Source: Campylobacter sp. RM6914 (GTDB taxonomy: Bacteria > Campylobacterota > Campylobacteria > Campylobacterales > Campylobacteraceae). Taken from it: a stretch of 64,000 bases of DNA. Under the pieces are notes generated by a model, which did no database searches, was not told the DNA's origin, and was given only the letters and a program-made list of their open reading frames with translations. The stretch covers positions 1,302,001-1,366,000 of the forward strand of contig NZ_CP012545.1 of NCBI RefSeq assembly GCF_004803835.1, written 5' to 3'. This document shows, piece after piece, positions 23,391-30,865 of the stretch. Position 1 is the first letter of the stretch. Every line of letters begins with the position of its first letter. The translations under genes and the position numbers were made by a program.

Positions 23391-23526
23391 AAATAAAAAC
23401 ATTATCAGCGTCAGGCTGGATGACGAGCTACTAGAAAAGCTGAAAAAGGATGCAGAAAAAGAGTATAGACCACTAGCTATGCATATACGTAAAATTTTGA
23501 TTGATTATTTAGTAACTAAAGGCTAA
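23380..23526 (+). CDS. Ribbon-helix-helix-like protein, 48 aa
   Basis: An ATG overlapping the end of erf encodes MQVKNKNIISVRLDDELLEK and a helical remainder with MHIRKILIDYL. The beta strand (IISVRLDD) plus two helices is the Arc/MetJ fold. It is a likely DNA-binding regulator. The two other short proteins of this type lie at 24866 and 25064. Confidence 0.6.
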   Translation: MQVKNKNIISVRLDDELLEKLKKDAEKEYRPLAMHIRKILIDYLVTKG

Positions 23527-23532
23527 ATTTTG

Positions 23533-23538
23533 TATAAT
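23533..23538 (+). promoter_or_regulatory. Candidate promoter before the P63C gene
   Basis: TATAAT follows TTTTG, about 26 bp before a short ORF start and 90 bp before the P63C gene, in the gap after the ribbon-helix-helix gene. No clear -35 is seen, which is usual for Campylobacter. Confidence 0.4.
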
Positions 23539-23563
23539 TGAAACTAAATTTTAAGGAATAGTA

Positions 23564-23635
23564 ATGACAGCAGACAAACTAAAAGCGTTTTGTAAAGAAC
23601 GGAATTTGACTTATAAGGAGCAAAAAAATGTCTGA
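23564..23635 (+). CDS. Possible 23-aa peptide, truncated HTH-like
   Basis: ATG after TTAAGGAAT encodes MTADKLKAFCKERNLTYKEQ and three more residues. It overlaps the P63C start. The string LKAFCKERNLTYKE looks like the first helix of a Cro-like HTH cut short, and it echoes the ORF at 24506. It may be a leader or relic. Confidence 0.3.
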   Translation: MTADKLKAFCKERNLTYKEQKNV

Positions 23636-24503
23636 AAAAGCATTAAAATCCCTTGCCGACGGCGTTTTAAAAATAGGCGACACCGAGCTTGACGTATCCG
23701 TTTTGGAAAATGGGGTGCGCGTCGTTAAGCAAACTGATGTTTTTAGAGCATTAGGGCGCGACCCAAGAGGAAATTCAAGAATAGATCAAATACCCGCTTT
23801 TATGGACGCTAAAAACCTGCAAAGCCTGATTTCATCGGACTTACAAGCGGTGATCAAGCGAGTGCCGTATCTAGATAAAAACAACAAAGAAAAAGAGGGT
23901 TTTAACGCCGATATTTTGCCGCTTGTTGCTGATTTATATCTCAAAGCTAGAGACGCGGGAGTTTTGGTCGCAACGCAGATAGACACGGCTAAAAAAGCCG
24001 AAATGCTGATCCGCTCGCTCGCTCGCGTCGGTATCACTGCATTAGTCGATGAAGCTACGGGCTATCAATACGAACGCGAGCGCGACGAACTTCAAAAGAT
24101 ACTAAAAGCCTACATCAGCGAAGAACTTTTAAAATGGGAAAAACGTTTTCCCGATGATTTTTACAAAGAAATATTTAGACTTAACGGCTGGGATTTTACC
24201 GTTAGCGGTATCAAAAAACGCCCCGGCATTATAGGCAAATGGACGAATACGCTTATTTACAACGAACTTCCTGCGGGTGTTTTGCAAGAGTTAAAAGAAA
24301 ATACGCCCAAACACGCGCGCTATCATCAACGCCTAACGCCCGACATCGGACAACCTAACTTAACGGCTCAAATTTACAAGGTTATCGGCATTATGCAAAG
24401 TAGCGACAATATGCAAGAAATGTGGGAACGCTTTAAAAAGATTAAAGCTAGAGAACAAGACGATAGCGTAGAGTTTGACGAAAACGGAAGGATAAAGGAA
24501 TAA
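23628..24503 (+). CDS. P63C-domain phage protein
   Basis: A 291-residue protein. The N-terminal part (GVRVVKQTDVFRALGRDPRG) is an antirepressor/Rha-like beta-helix region. The C-terminal part carries the P63C signature: LLKWEKRFPDDFYKEIFRLNGWD, then KRPGIIGKWTNTLIYNELPAGV and LQELKENTPK. P63C proteins occur in phages and mobile elements, but their exact function is not established. AAGGAG precedes the ATG. It probably acts as an early regulator. Confidence 0.8.
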   Translation: MSEKALKSLADGVLKIGDTELDVSVLENGVRVVKQTDVFRALGRDPRGNSRIDQIPAFMDAKNLQSLISSDLQAVIKRVPYLDKNNKEKEGFNADILPLVADLYLKARDAGVLVATQIDTAKKAEMLIRSLARVGITALVDEATGYQYERERDELQKILKAYISEELLKWEKRFPDDFYKEIFRLNGWDFTVSGIKKRPGIIGKWTNTLIYNELPAGVLQELKENTPKHARYHQRLTPDIGQPNLTAQIYKVIGIMQSSDNMQEMWERFKKIKAREQDDSVEFDENGRIKE

Positions 24504-24505
24504 TA

Positions 24506-24646
24506 ATGGAAAACGAAAATCTAATAAAGCAAACCTGCAAAGAGCTAAATTTAACGTATAAACAGCTTGGCGGAGATTATCGGAAATTCAGAAGTAACGA
24601 TACATTCAGCCATAGTAAAAGCCAAATTTTAGTCCCTTTTTTATAG
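24506..24646 (+). CDS. Possible small protein with truncated HTH-like start, 46 aa
   Basis: ATG three bases after the P63C stop, with AAAGGAAT before it, encodes MENENLIKQTCKELNLTYKQ and 26 further polar residues. The LNLTYKQLG segment resembles the start of a Cro-like HTH, but the rest does not continue it. It may be a frameshifted relic. Confidence 0.35.
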   Translation: MENENLIKQTCKELNLTYKQLGGDYRKFRSNDTFSHSKSQILVPFL

Positions 24647-24683
24647 AATTTAGGGATTTTGTTTCAAAAAAAGGGGAGTTGAA

Positions 24684-24848
24684 ATGACTTGGATTTATAG
24701 AATTTTTGTTTGCATTATGCTTATTTTGATATACATTAGAATTGGCGATATGGAAGATTTTATAGATGATATTGTTGGTAGCTATGTTGGTGGTGTAGAG
24801 CAAGAACTAACAAACAGGCTTGATGATATAGATAGTAATTGCAGATAA
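24684..24848 (+). CDS. Small membrane protein, 54 aa
   Basis: ATG after AAGGGGAGTTG encodes MTWIYRIFVCIMLILIYIRI as one N-terminal membrane helix, then an acidic cytosolic or periplasmic tail (DMEDFIDDIVGSYVGG). The strong ribosome site supports it. Function unknown. Confidence 0.5.
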   Translation: MTWIYRIFVCIMLILIYIRIGDMEDFIDDIVGSYVGGVEQELTNRLDDIDSNCR

Positions 24849-24865
24849 CTTGGAAAGGACACAAA

Positions 24866-25021
24866 ATGGCGGATGAAAAAGATACAACAACAGGTAGCTA
24901 CAATTTACAAATTAAAATTCCAGTGGAATTAAAAGAAAAATTGGAGCTTTTGGCAAAAGAAGCAGGCGTTTCACTGAACCAATACATAATGTTTATGTTT
25001 ATTAGGGAAACCAAAAAATAG
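24866..25021 (+). CDS. Ribbon-helix-helix regulator 1, 51 aa
   Basis: The ATG at 24866 follows AAAGGACAC; a longer frame extends upstream but lacks a ribosome site. The 51 residues show YNLQIKIPVELKEKLELLAK, then EAGVSLNQYIMFMF, an Arc-type beta-helix-helix fold. It is a likely dimeric DNA-binding protein and paralogue of the next gene. Confidence 0.65.
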   Translation: MADEKDTTTGSYNLQIKIPVELKEKLELLAKEAGVSLNQYIMFMFIRETKK

Positions 25022-25063
25022 GCATTCGGATTTTAAACAGATGGATTACGCAAAGGAGATAAG

Positions 25064-25219
25064 ATGGCAGAGGAAAAAGAAACAAAAGGAAGCAACCTTA
25101 TACAAATAAGAGTTAGCGACAAAATGAAAGATGATTTACAGAAAAAAGCCGATGAATTGGGCTTACCACTTACAACATATGTAGTATTTTTGATAGCACA
25201 AGACTTAAAAAAGCCCTAA
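25064..25219 (+). CDS. Ribbon-helix-helix regulator 2, 51 aa
   Basis: ATG after AAAGGAGATAAG encodes 51 residues with LIQIRVSDKMKDDLQKKADE and LGLPLTTYVVFLIAQ. It has the same length and layout as the preceding gene but diverged sequence, so the pair is probably an old duplication. A terminator hairpin follows directly. Targets are unknown; palindromic DNA downstream at 25317 is a candidate site. Confidence 0.65.
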   Translation: MAEEKETKGSNLIQIRVSDKMKDDLQKKADELGLPLTTYVVFLIAQDLKKP

Positions 25220-25230
25220 ATTTGGGCTTT
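25210..25230 (+). terminator. Rho-independent terminator after the regulator pair
   Basis: AAAGCCC and GGGCTTT pair as a perfect 7-bp stem around TAAATTT, overlapping the last codons of the gene. The 3' side has only a short T run. Confidence 0.6.
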
Positions 25231-25316
25231 ACCATAATTTTATGGAAAACTATACTACATTTAGTATCGCTTTAAAATATTTCTTTACTACATTAAGAAT
25301 ATATTAAACATATATA

Positions 25317-25337
25317 TTATATGATTTCATCATATAA
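25317..25337. promoter_or_regulatory. Perfect palindrome before antirepressor gene
   Basis: TTATATGAT and ATCATATAA arms flank TTC, 18 bp before the antirepressor start. The surrounding gap also holds three TACTACA-type strings, at about 25254, 25286 and 25341. Both suggest a dedicated operator region. Confidence 0.5.
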
Positions 25338-25355
25338 ACTTACTACAAAGGACAT

Positions 25356-26102
25356 ATGATGAATATCACAATCTATAACAACCAAAACATAGGGGCTGAA
25401 ATTAATTCAGCTAATGCAAGAGAGCTTCATTGTTTTTTAAATTCAGGTCAAGATTATTCTGACTGGATTAAAAACCGTATCACCCAATACGGCTTTATCG
25501 AAAATCAAGACTACATTATTCAGATAGTTTATACCAAAGGCAGACCCCGCAAAGAATACTTCATCACACTAGATATGGCGAAAGAGCTTTGTATGGTAGA
25601 AAACAACGATAAAGGCAAAGAAGCAAGGCAGTATTTTATAAAGTGTGAAAAAGAACTCCAAGCCTTAAAATTTCAACACTACGTTGATAAAATCTCCGCC
25701 CTTGAAACAGGTAGTCGCTTAGAATCCAAACATCATCAAAACCAAATCAACGGCTACTTAGGGCAAATCGCAAAGCATAATCAAAAAATAGAGGTTTTAA
25801 AAGCCGAGCTTGTATTGGCTAAACAATCGCCAAATTTATACGAGCGGATCGCTATGCTTGAGCTTGAACTGAAAAATGCAAAAGCGGACGCGCATAATTA
25901 CAAGCTCGATATGAATTTTTATATGAGAAAGTATAGAGAGCTAAAAGACGAGAGCGTAAAGACCGAAAACGTATCTATAAAAGCCCTTGATACGATACAA
26001 GGACAAATGGAGCATATTTTTACGGCGATAGGTGCCGTCAAGAGCTTTATCAATGACGGCGATGAATATTTTATGAGAGAAAAAGGATTATTGAAAGGAT
26101 AA
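25356..26102 (+). CDS. AntA/AntB-type antirepressor
   Basis: A 248-residue protein. Residues 10-100 match the AntA/AntB N-terminal domain: SANARELHCFLNSGQDYSDWIKNR, then GFIENQDYIIQ, GRPRKEYFITLDMAKELCMVENNDKGKEARQYFIKCEKEL. The C-terminal 130 residues are long coiled coil (ISALETGSRLESKHHQNQ and LELELKNAKADAHNYKLDMN) instead of a typical ANT/KilA-C domain. Antirepressors bind and inactivate the lysogeny repressor. It has its own operator-bearing promoter region. The first ATG (25356) or the second (25359) is the start. Confidence 0.8.
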   Translation: MMNITIYNNQNIGAEINSANARELHCFLNSGQDYSDWIKNRITQYGFIENQDYIIQIVYTKGRPRKEYFITLDMAKELCMVENNDKGKEARQYFIKCEKELQALKFQHYVDKISALETGSRLESKHHQNQINGYLGQIAKHNQKIEVLKAELVLAKQSPNLYERIAMLELELKNAKADAHNYKLDMNFYMRKYRELKDESVKTENVSIKALDTIQGQMEHIFTAIGAVKSFINDGDEYFMREKGLLKG

Positions 26103-26104
26103 AA

Positions 26105-26941
26105 ATGCAAGTTAGTCTAAAACAAAACAGCCCCGAGTGGCTGGAATACCGCAAAAGCAAATTTAACGCTAGCGAAGCGGGCGATGTTATGGGCGTAGGT
26201 TTTAACAAGCCCTACCGATTAGCCGAGATCAAATACGCGGACGCACAAACTTTTCAAAACGAAGCGATGAGACTGGGGCACGAATACGAACCGGCTATAC
26301 GCGAATACCTAAAGGCTAAATTTCATCTTGACCTGCTCCCCGTCGTTTGGTGTAGCGATGATGACGAAAGGTTTAGCGCGAGCCTAGACGGCTATGATTT
26401 GATGGAAAACGCCTTTTGCGAGATCAAATTTAGCGATAAAGAATTCGCTTATTTAAAAGAGCACGGACGCCCAAGCGATAAATACTTTTATCAAATTCAG
26501 CACCAATATTACGTAACGGGCGCTAAGCGGTGCATTTTTGCGGTCGGGCGTATTGATGAGGATTTTGAGCTCGAGATAGAGTGTATCGAAGTGGCGCGCG
26601 ATGAAAAAGCCATAAAAGAGCTTATTAAGGCGTGGAATAAATTTGAAGCCGAGTATAAGCCAAGCGGTGCGCTAGACGACGAGTGGCTAGAGATTTCAGG
26701 CAAGCTAAGCGAGCTAAGCGCACAAAGCAAGGCTATTGAGCGCGAGATTAACGAGCTAAAAGAGCGTGCGATCGCTAAAGCGGGCGGGGTTGAGATAAAA
26801 GCCTACGGGCTAACGATTTTTAAAACCGAGCGCAAGCCAAGCTATGACTATAAAGCCTTTTGCGAGCACAGCGGGGCAAAAATCCCCGATGAATACATAA
26901 AGGCGGGCTCGGTTAGCTGGAGCGTGCGTGTAGCGAGCTAA
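26105..26941 (+). CDS. YqaJ/lambda-Exo-type recombination exonuclease
   Basis: A 278-residue nuclease of the YqaJ viral recombinase family (PD-(D/E)xK fold). Motifs in order: SPEWLEYRKSKFNASEAGDVMG, AMRLGHEYEPAIREYL, ERFSASLDGYDLMENAFCEIKFSD (catalytic Asp, Glu and Lys) and KYFYQIQHQYYVTGAKRCIFAV. It would resect double-strand ends 5' to 3' to give single strands for the Erf protein at 22773. The last 90 residues are a helical extension. A good ribosome site lies at AAAGGATAAAA. Confidence 0.85.
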   Translation: MQVSLKQNSPEWLEYRKSKFNASEAGDVMGVGFNKPYRLAEIKYADAQTFQNEAMRLGHEYEPAIREYLKAKFHLDLLPVVWCSDDDERFSASLDGYDLMENAFCEIKFSDKEFAYLKEHGRPSDKYFYQIQHQYYVTGAKRCIFAVGRIDEDFELEIECIEVARDEKAIKELIKAWNKFEAEYKPSGALDDEWLEISGKLSELSAQSKAIEREINELKERAIAKAGGVEIKAYGLTIFKTERKPSYDYKAFCEHSGAKIPDEYIKAGSVSWSVRVAS

Positions 26942-26944
26942 GCC

Positions 26945-27268
26945 GTGTTAATTTCATCAAAATTTAACCGCTTTATACACGGGGTTATTTTAAGCGAAAT
27001 TAGGCGACTTAGGTATCTTGCTTTTAACGAGCACCGCATAGCGATCCGCCCGTTTTATTTGACCGACGAAACGCTAAAACAACTCTTAAAGCGGTTAGAT
27101 TTTGATTATCCAAGAGAGAAAAACGGTGAACCATTAAGTTACACCAAGCTTAGGGAAGCGGACTTTTTAAGCCATATCGCCTTTTTAGAAACGATAATGG
27201 CGCAAAACGGCTACGAGCCAAAATATTTAGACGAATTAAAAAAGGAAAAATTATGTTTAACAAAATAA
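26945..27268 (+). CDS. Hypothetical phage protein, 107 aa
   Basis: GTG start at 26945, four bases after the exonuclease stop. The 107 residues are basic and helical (LRYLAFNEHRIAIRPFYLTD, then KQLLKRLDFDYPREK). It overlaps ssb by 16 bp. Its place between exonuclease and SSB suggests a recombination accessory role. No family is recognised. Confidence 0.5.
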   Translation: MLISSKFNRFIHGVILSEIRRLRYLAFNEHRIAIRPFYLTDETLKQLLKRLDFDYPREKNGEPLSYTKLREADFLSHIAFLETIMAQNGYEPKYLDELKKEKLCLTK

Positions 27269-27756
27269 TTCTAGTCGGTCATCTCACACGTGATATTGAG
27301 CTAAGATATACAAATAGCGGAAGTTGTATCGGCAACTCCGCCATAGCAGTAACGCGCAAATACACAAACGCACAAGGGCAAAGGGCGGAGGAAACCTGCT
27401 TTATCGATATAACGTTTTTCGGCAAGCAAGCCGAAATAGCTAATCAATACTTACAAAAAGGTTCAAAACTTTTAGTAGAGGGGCGATTAAAATTCGAGCA
27501 GTGGCAGGATAACTACGGCAATAACCGCTCCAAACACAAAGTAGATGTCGAAAATTTAGAAATGTTAGGCGATCCACAAAATCAAAACGGCGGAAGCTAT
27601 AATCAAGGCGGATACGGCAATCAAAACAGCGGTTACGGGCAACAAAATCAAACTGCACGAACGCAACAGCGAAAAACCCCACCGCCGCAGCAGCAAGACG
27701 AATATTACGAAGCTGACGACGGCAAATACGACAATGACGATACTATCCCGTTTTGA
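27253..27756 (+). CDS. ssb: Single-stranded DNA-binding protein
   Basis: A 167-residue SSB. The OB-fold is clear (MFNKIILVGHLTRDIELRYT, CFIDITFFGKQAEIANQYLQKGSKLLVEGRLK). It is followed by a Gly/Asn/Gln-rich disordered linker (residues 112-148) and an acidic tip ending DDTIPF that recruits partner proteins. It is phage-encoded by position and would coat single strands made by the YqaJ nuclease. Confidence 0.93.
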   Translation: MFNKIILVGHLTRDIELRYTNSGSCIGNSAIAVTRKYTNAQGQRAEETCFIDITFFGKQAEIANQYLQKGSKLLVEGRLKFEQWQDNYGNNRSKHKVDVENLEMLGDPQNQNGGSYNQGGYGNQNSGYGQQNQTARTQQRKTPPPQQQDEYYEADDGKYDNDDTIPF

Positions 27757-27772
27757 TTTACTTGATCGTTGT

Positions 27773-27832
27773 TTGACAATTCCCTTAAAATCGGTTTATT
27801 ATGATTAGTGCAATGCCGATATTTAGGGAATT
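27773..27832 (+). promoter_or_regulatory. Promoter with overlapping inverted repeat
   Basis: TTGACA (27773-27778), an 18-bp gap and TATTAT (27797-27802) form a consensus-like promoter, with a rare true -35 for this genome. A 17-bp inverted repeat (27778-27794 and 27816-27832, 15 of 17 paired) embraces the -10 box. It could be an operator or a hairpin at the transcript 5' end. It precedes the YopX gene. Confidence 0.55.
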
Positions 27833-27887
27833 TGGTAATTAAAATTTGTTTGACAAGCAAATTTCGAAAAAACAAAAAAGGATAAAA

Positions 27888-28295
27888 ATGAGAGAGATTA
27901 AGATTAAATATACATATTCAAACGGCAAAGACTTTATGCATAAGGACTTTACGATTGACGAAATAGAACAGGGCTGCCAATTTGATGAGATATGCGATAC
28001 TCCGCTATTAAAAGACTATTTCTTTGTCACAAGAAGTTTATACACCGGGCTAAAAGACAAAAACGGCGTAGAGATTTATGAGGGAGATATTGTGAAATTT
28101 GACCCATCTGTTCAACCGCTAGATGGTATGCCGCAAGATGGCGAAGTCGGAGTTATAAAATACGTCCTAAATAGTTTTGTAGTTATTCCACAGAACGATT
28201 GCAATATTAATTATAACATTGATGAACTTGGCGATTGGGTAGTCATCGGCAATATCTATGGAAACAAAGAATTAATAGGGGCACAAAATGAGTAG
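27888..28295 (+). CDS. YopX-family phage protein
   Basis: The ATG at 27888 with AAAGGATAAAA is preferred over an upstream TTG-like extension. The 135 residues end in a YopX-type beta domain: YTGLKDKNGVEIYEGDIVKF, GVIKYVLNSFVVIPQ and DWVVIGNIYGNKEL. YopX proteins are common in phages of Gram-positive and epsilon-type hosts; their function is not known. It is the first gene after a strong promoter. Confidence 0.75.
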   Translation: MREIKIKYTYSNGKDFMHKDFTIDEIEQGCQFDEICDTPLLKDYFFVTRSLYTGLKDKNGVEIYEGDIVKFDPSVQPLDGMPQDGEVGVIKYVLNSFVVIPQNDCNINYNIDELGDWVVIGNIYGNKELIGAQNE

Positions 28296-28536
28296 TGAAA
28301 CATGGACTATGCTATTTTTGATTTTATGTGTCTTGAGCTGGCTAGGTGGTAGTATGTATTCTACATATTGCGATTTTAAGCGAGAGGTTGCAAGTATAGA
28401 GCATAGAGCTCAATCAGACAGAGAATTTTTAGCCGTTATAGAAAAACGCTTTGCCATTTATGAGGAACACTTAAAAATGGCACTTGAGATAATTAAACTA
28501 CAACAAGACAGGGATATAAACAATGAAAACAACTAA
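28288..28536 (+). CDS. Small membrane protein with coiled-coil tail, 82 aa
   Basis: One N-terminal membrane helix (TMLFLILCVLSWLGGSMY) then a charged helical tail (HRAQSDREFLAVIEKRFAIYEEHLKMALEII). It overlaps both neighbours. The layout resembles inner-membrane spanins (Rz-like), but no lysis genes lie nearby. Function unknown. Confidence 0.5.
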   Translation: MSSETWTMLFLILCVLSWLGGSMYSTYCDFKREVASIEHRAQSDREFLAVIEKRFAIYEEHLKMALEIIKLQQDRDINNENN

Positions 28537-28948
28537 AGAGATGGTAGAAGTAATGCAAGCTTACGAGAGAGGCGAAGAGATAGAATTTAATGATATTGAC
28601 CGCCCCGATGTTTGGTATGATTTAGACGATGAGCCGCAATGGGCGTGGGATTTAAACGATTACCGCATAAAGCAAAAAGAGCCTAAATTTAAAGACGGCG
28701 ATCGTTTGGTTGAAAAAAGCGACGAAATCACAGCTGACCCGTGTGTATATACTTATAGCGTTTTTTTAGCTGGTAAAGACGATGGCTACGCTAAATTTGA
28801 TGACGTCCTTTGGTACTGGGAATTTAAAATGAGTGACGGCTGGCATAAAAGCGAAAAGCGTATGACGAAAGCCGAAGCGGTAGCCTTTGTCGGCGAAGAT
28901 GTAGAGATAGCTCCGCTGTATGGGCTGGGGTTTAGGTTGCCGCAATGA
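28523..28948 (+). CDS. Hypothetical phage protein, 141 aa
   Basis: The N-terminal part KEMVEVMQAYERGEEIEFND followed by WDLNDYRIK is a widespread small phage module. The rest is acidic and Trp/Tyr-rich (FDDVLWYWEFKMSDGWH). No enzymatic motif is visible. Overlapping starts with both neighbours suggest coupled translation. Confidence 0.5.
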   Translation: MKTTKEMVEVMQAYERGEEIEFNDIDRPDVWYDLDDEPQWAWDLNDYRIKQKEPKFKDGDRLVEKSDEITADPCVYTYSVFLAGKDDGYAKFDDVLWYWEFKMSDGWHKSEKRMTKAEAVAFVGEDVEIAPLYGLGFRLPQ

Positions 28949-29148
28949 AAAAGACCGAATACCTATACGGCGTGCCGCTTAGCGAGCTACCAAACGCCGA
29001 CGAGCATTTTAAGGCAAAAATAGAGTGCGGCAAAAAGCTTTTAAAAGAGCTTACCGCCGTGCCGTTTGACAAGCGCGACGATACGAGAATAGCAAAGGTC
29101 AGTAACGCGATAATGTTTAACGAAATGATATTAAGAGGCGAGATATGA
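28945..29148 (+). CDS. Hypothetical phage protein, 67 aa
   Basis: A 67-residue mixed protein, MKKTEYLYGVPLSELPNADE, with a helical C-terminus. It overlaps the neighbours by 4 bp at each end. No family is recognised. Confidence 0.45.
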   Translation: MKKTEYLYGVPLSELPNADEHFKAKIECGKKLLKELTAVPFDKRDDTRIAKVSNAIMFNEMILRGEI

Positions 29149-29309
29149 CATACGCTCAAGCAATAGCAGTCTTTAAAAATGCGGAAAAGCAAGACCAGAA
29201 AAGCTTTAACGCCCCAAGACAAATACGTCCGCGCAATATTGTGATAAAAGAGACTAACGTCAAATTAGAACAAATCTGGAAAAATAAACAAAGGAGCGAT
29301 AAAAAATGA
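29145..29309 (+). CDS. Hypothetical phage protein, 54 aa
   Basis: ATG overlapping the previous stop (ATGA) encodes MTYAQAIAVFKNAEKQDQKS and a basic tail with NKQRSDKK. The stop overlaps the excisionase start. It is supported only by coupling and the open frame. Confidence 0.4.
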   Translation: MTYAQAIAVFKNAEKQDQKSFNAPRQIRPRNIVIKETNVKLEQIWKNKQRSDKK

Positions 29310-29479
29310 GTGACGATTTTTTAACGGCAAAAGAGGCGTGCAAAATTTTAAAATGCAATCTTGTAACGCTTTGGCGATACGTAAAAGACGGCAAAATAAA
29401 AAAGCACGTCATCACTAGAAAAAACGTAAGATATTCAAAAAATGAGATACAAGCGTATATCAGATCAGTTGTCGCTTAG
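29306..29479 (+). CDS. Excisionase-like MerR-type HTH protein, 57 aa
   Basis: An AGGAGCG site precedes the ATG at 29306. The 57 residues contain a MerR/AlpA-type winged HTH (FLTAKEACKILKCNLVTLWRYVK then RKNVRYSKNEIQAYI). It overlaps the 3' end of the convergent integrase by 15 bp. Size, fold and position are those of a phage excisionase (Xis) or AlpA-type regulator that bends att DNA and directs excision. Confidence 0.7.
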   Translation: MSDDFLTAKEACKILKCNLVTLWRYVKDGKIKKHVITRKNVRYSKNEIQAYIRSVVA

Positions 29480-30664
29480 GCTGTCTAAATAATCCGCCCA
29501 CCACTGCATTAAAGTCCGCATATCGTTTAAATTTTCGGCTCTATTGTATGCTTGGCGGATTTTATCGGTGCCTTTGTGCGCCAAACACTTTTCTATGATG
29601 TCAGAGGGCATTTTATGCACCTCTCTCATCTCGTTAGCCGCGCTTGAAAACATAGCACGAAATCCATGCGCCACTAGCTCGTCTTTTGTGTAGCCTAAGC
29701 GTCTCAATGCTGCGTTTAGCGTATTTTCGCTCATCGCCCTTTCACCGCTTCGTAAGCTTGGAAATAAATACCTGCTATTTCCGCAAAATTTCTTATACTC
29801 ACGCAACAGATCCGCCGCCTGCCTAGATAGCGGCAATTTAAACTGCTCTTTCATTTTCATTTTATCACTTGAAATTACCCACAACTTATTACTTAAGTCA
29901 AATTCCGACCACTCCGCGCTACGTATATTAAACGGACGAACCGCTGTTAAAACGCCTAATTTTAGCGCCGTTTTTGTCTTGATGTCTCCTTGATAGCCGT
30001 CAATAGACAGCATCAGTCCTTTAATATCATTCGGGCTTGTTAGCGTCGGAAAATTCCTTGTCTTTTTTGTTTTAAACGTGTATTTAAAATTTATATCGGC
30101 TACCACGTTGTGCGTGATAAGCTGATAACTAAGCGCATATCTAAAAATTTGATTAAATAGTATAAATATTCTCTTGATAGTCTCAATACGCCCCGATTTT
30201 TCTATGATTTTTAAAACGTCTATTATCTCAACGGCGCTTATAGTATGTATCAGTCTATTGCCAAGATACGGCACAATATGCTTATTTAAAAGTAAAATTT
30301 GGCGTTTATGATACTCTGGTGTTATAGCTTCGCTTTTTACTTCTAGCCATTTTAAGGCGATTTGCTCTAAAGTGCTTTGTGTTTGTTTTTTTACGATAAG
30401 CGGATCATTGCCGTCTTTTATCTGCCGAATAAGCTCAAAACGCTTATTTCTTGCCTCTGCTAAACTCAATTCTGGGTAATTGCCTAGAGCAATACGGCGA
30501 ATTTTATTTGTCAGTGGGCTTTTATATTCAAAGGCAAATAGTTTTTTGCCGGTCGGCTTCACGATTAAGAATAAATTCTGTCCGTCAGACTTTTTATAAA
30601 TTTTATCTTTTGGCTTTAATGCCTTTATTGCAGTATCGGTTAGCGGAGCGTTGATCTTTGGCAT
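29465..30664 (-). CDS. int: Tyrosine integrase (P4-type)
   Basis: A 399-residue integrase with a DUF4102-type N-terminal arm-binding domain (LTDTAIKALKPKDKIYKKSDGQNLFL). The catalytic domain shows Arg in GVLTAVRPFNIRSAEWSE, HGFRAMFSSAANE, and Lys/His/Tyr in LAHKGTDKIRQAYNR. The ATG at 30664 with AAAAAAGGATACGCT is chosen; an upstream frame to 30745 lacks a ribosome site. It lies head-on to the ssrA 3' end, so ssrA is its target, as for many P4-type integrases. Confidence 0.92.
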   Translation of the reverse strand: MPKINAPLTDTAIKALKPKDKIYKKSDGQNLFLIVKPTGKKLFAFEYKSPLTNKIRRIALGNYPELSLAEARNKRFELIRQIKDGNDPLIVKKQTQSTLEQIALKWLEVKSEAITPEYHKRQILLLNKHIVPYLGNRLIHTISAVEIIDVLKIIEKSGRIETIKRIFILFNQIFRYALSYQLITHNVVADINFKYTFKTKKTRNFPTLTSPNDIKGLMLSIDGYQGDIKTKTALKLGVLTAVRPFNIRSAEWSEFDLSNKLWVISSDKMKMKEQFKLPLSRQAADLLREYKKFCGNSRYLFPSLRSGERAMSENTLNAALRRLGYTKDELVAHGFRAMFSSAANEMREVHKMPSDIIEKCLAHKGTDKIRQAYNRAENLNDMRTLMQWWADYLDSLSDN

Positions 30665-30865
30665 AGCGTATCCTTTTTTTACGGACTTGTTTTTACGGAT
30701 TTTTAAAAGTCCGTCATATTGTCCGTTAAAATTGCTTAAAACCATATAAAATCATTGGAATCTATTTAAATTTATTTAAATAAAAAAGTATATTAAAATA
30801 GCGATAAAATCGTTGTAAAATGTAATTTATTTAAAGGGTTTTAAAGTGATTTAAATAGTCTAAAT
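30665..30865. other. Attachment-site region at the prophage/ssrA boundary
   Basis: The prophage side of the junction ends at the encoded CCA of ssrA (30865). The 200 bp between integrase and ssrA hold repeated (A)TTTAAAT strings (30764, 30851 and elsewhere) and GTCCGT strings (30710, 30720), which may be arm-type binding sites. The matching second att copy must lie left of position 1. The core is expected within the last bases of ssrA. Confidence 0.6.

Noticed and set aside
24606-24803. Minus-strand 65-aa ORF
   Set aside because: It is opposite the 54-aa membrane protein, which has a strong ribosome site; the reverse frame has none.
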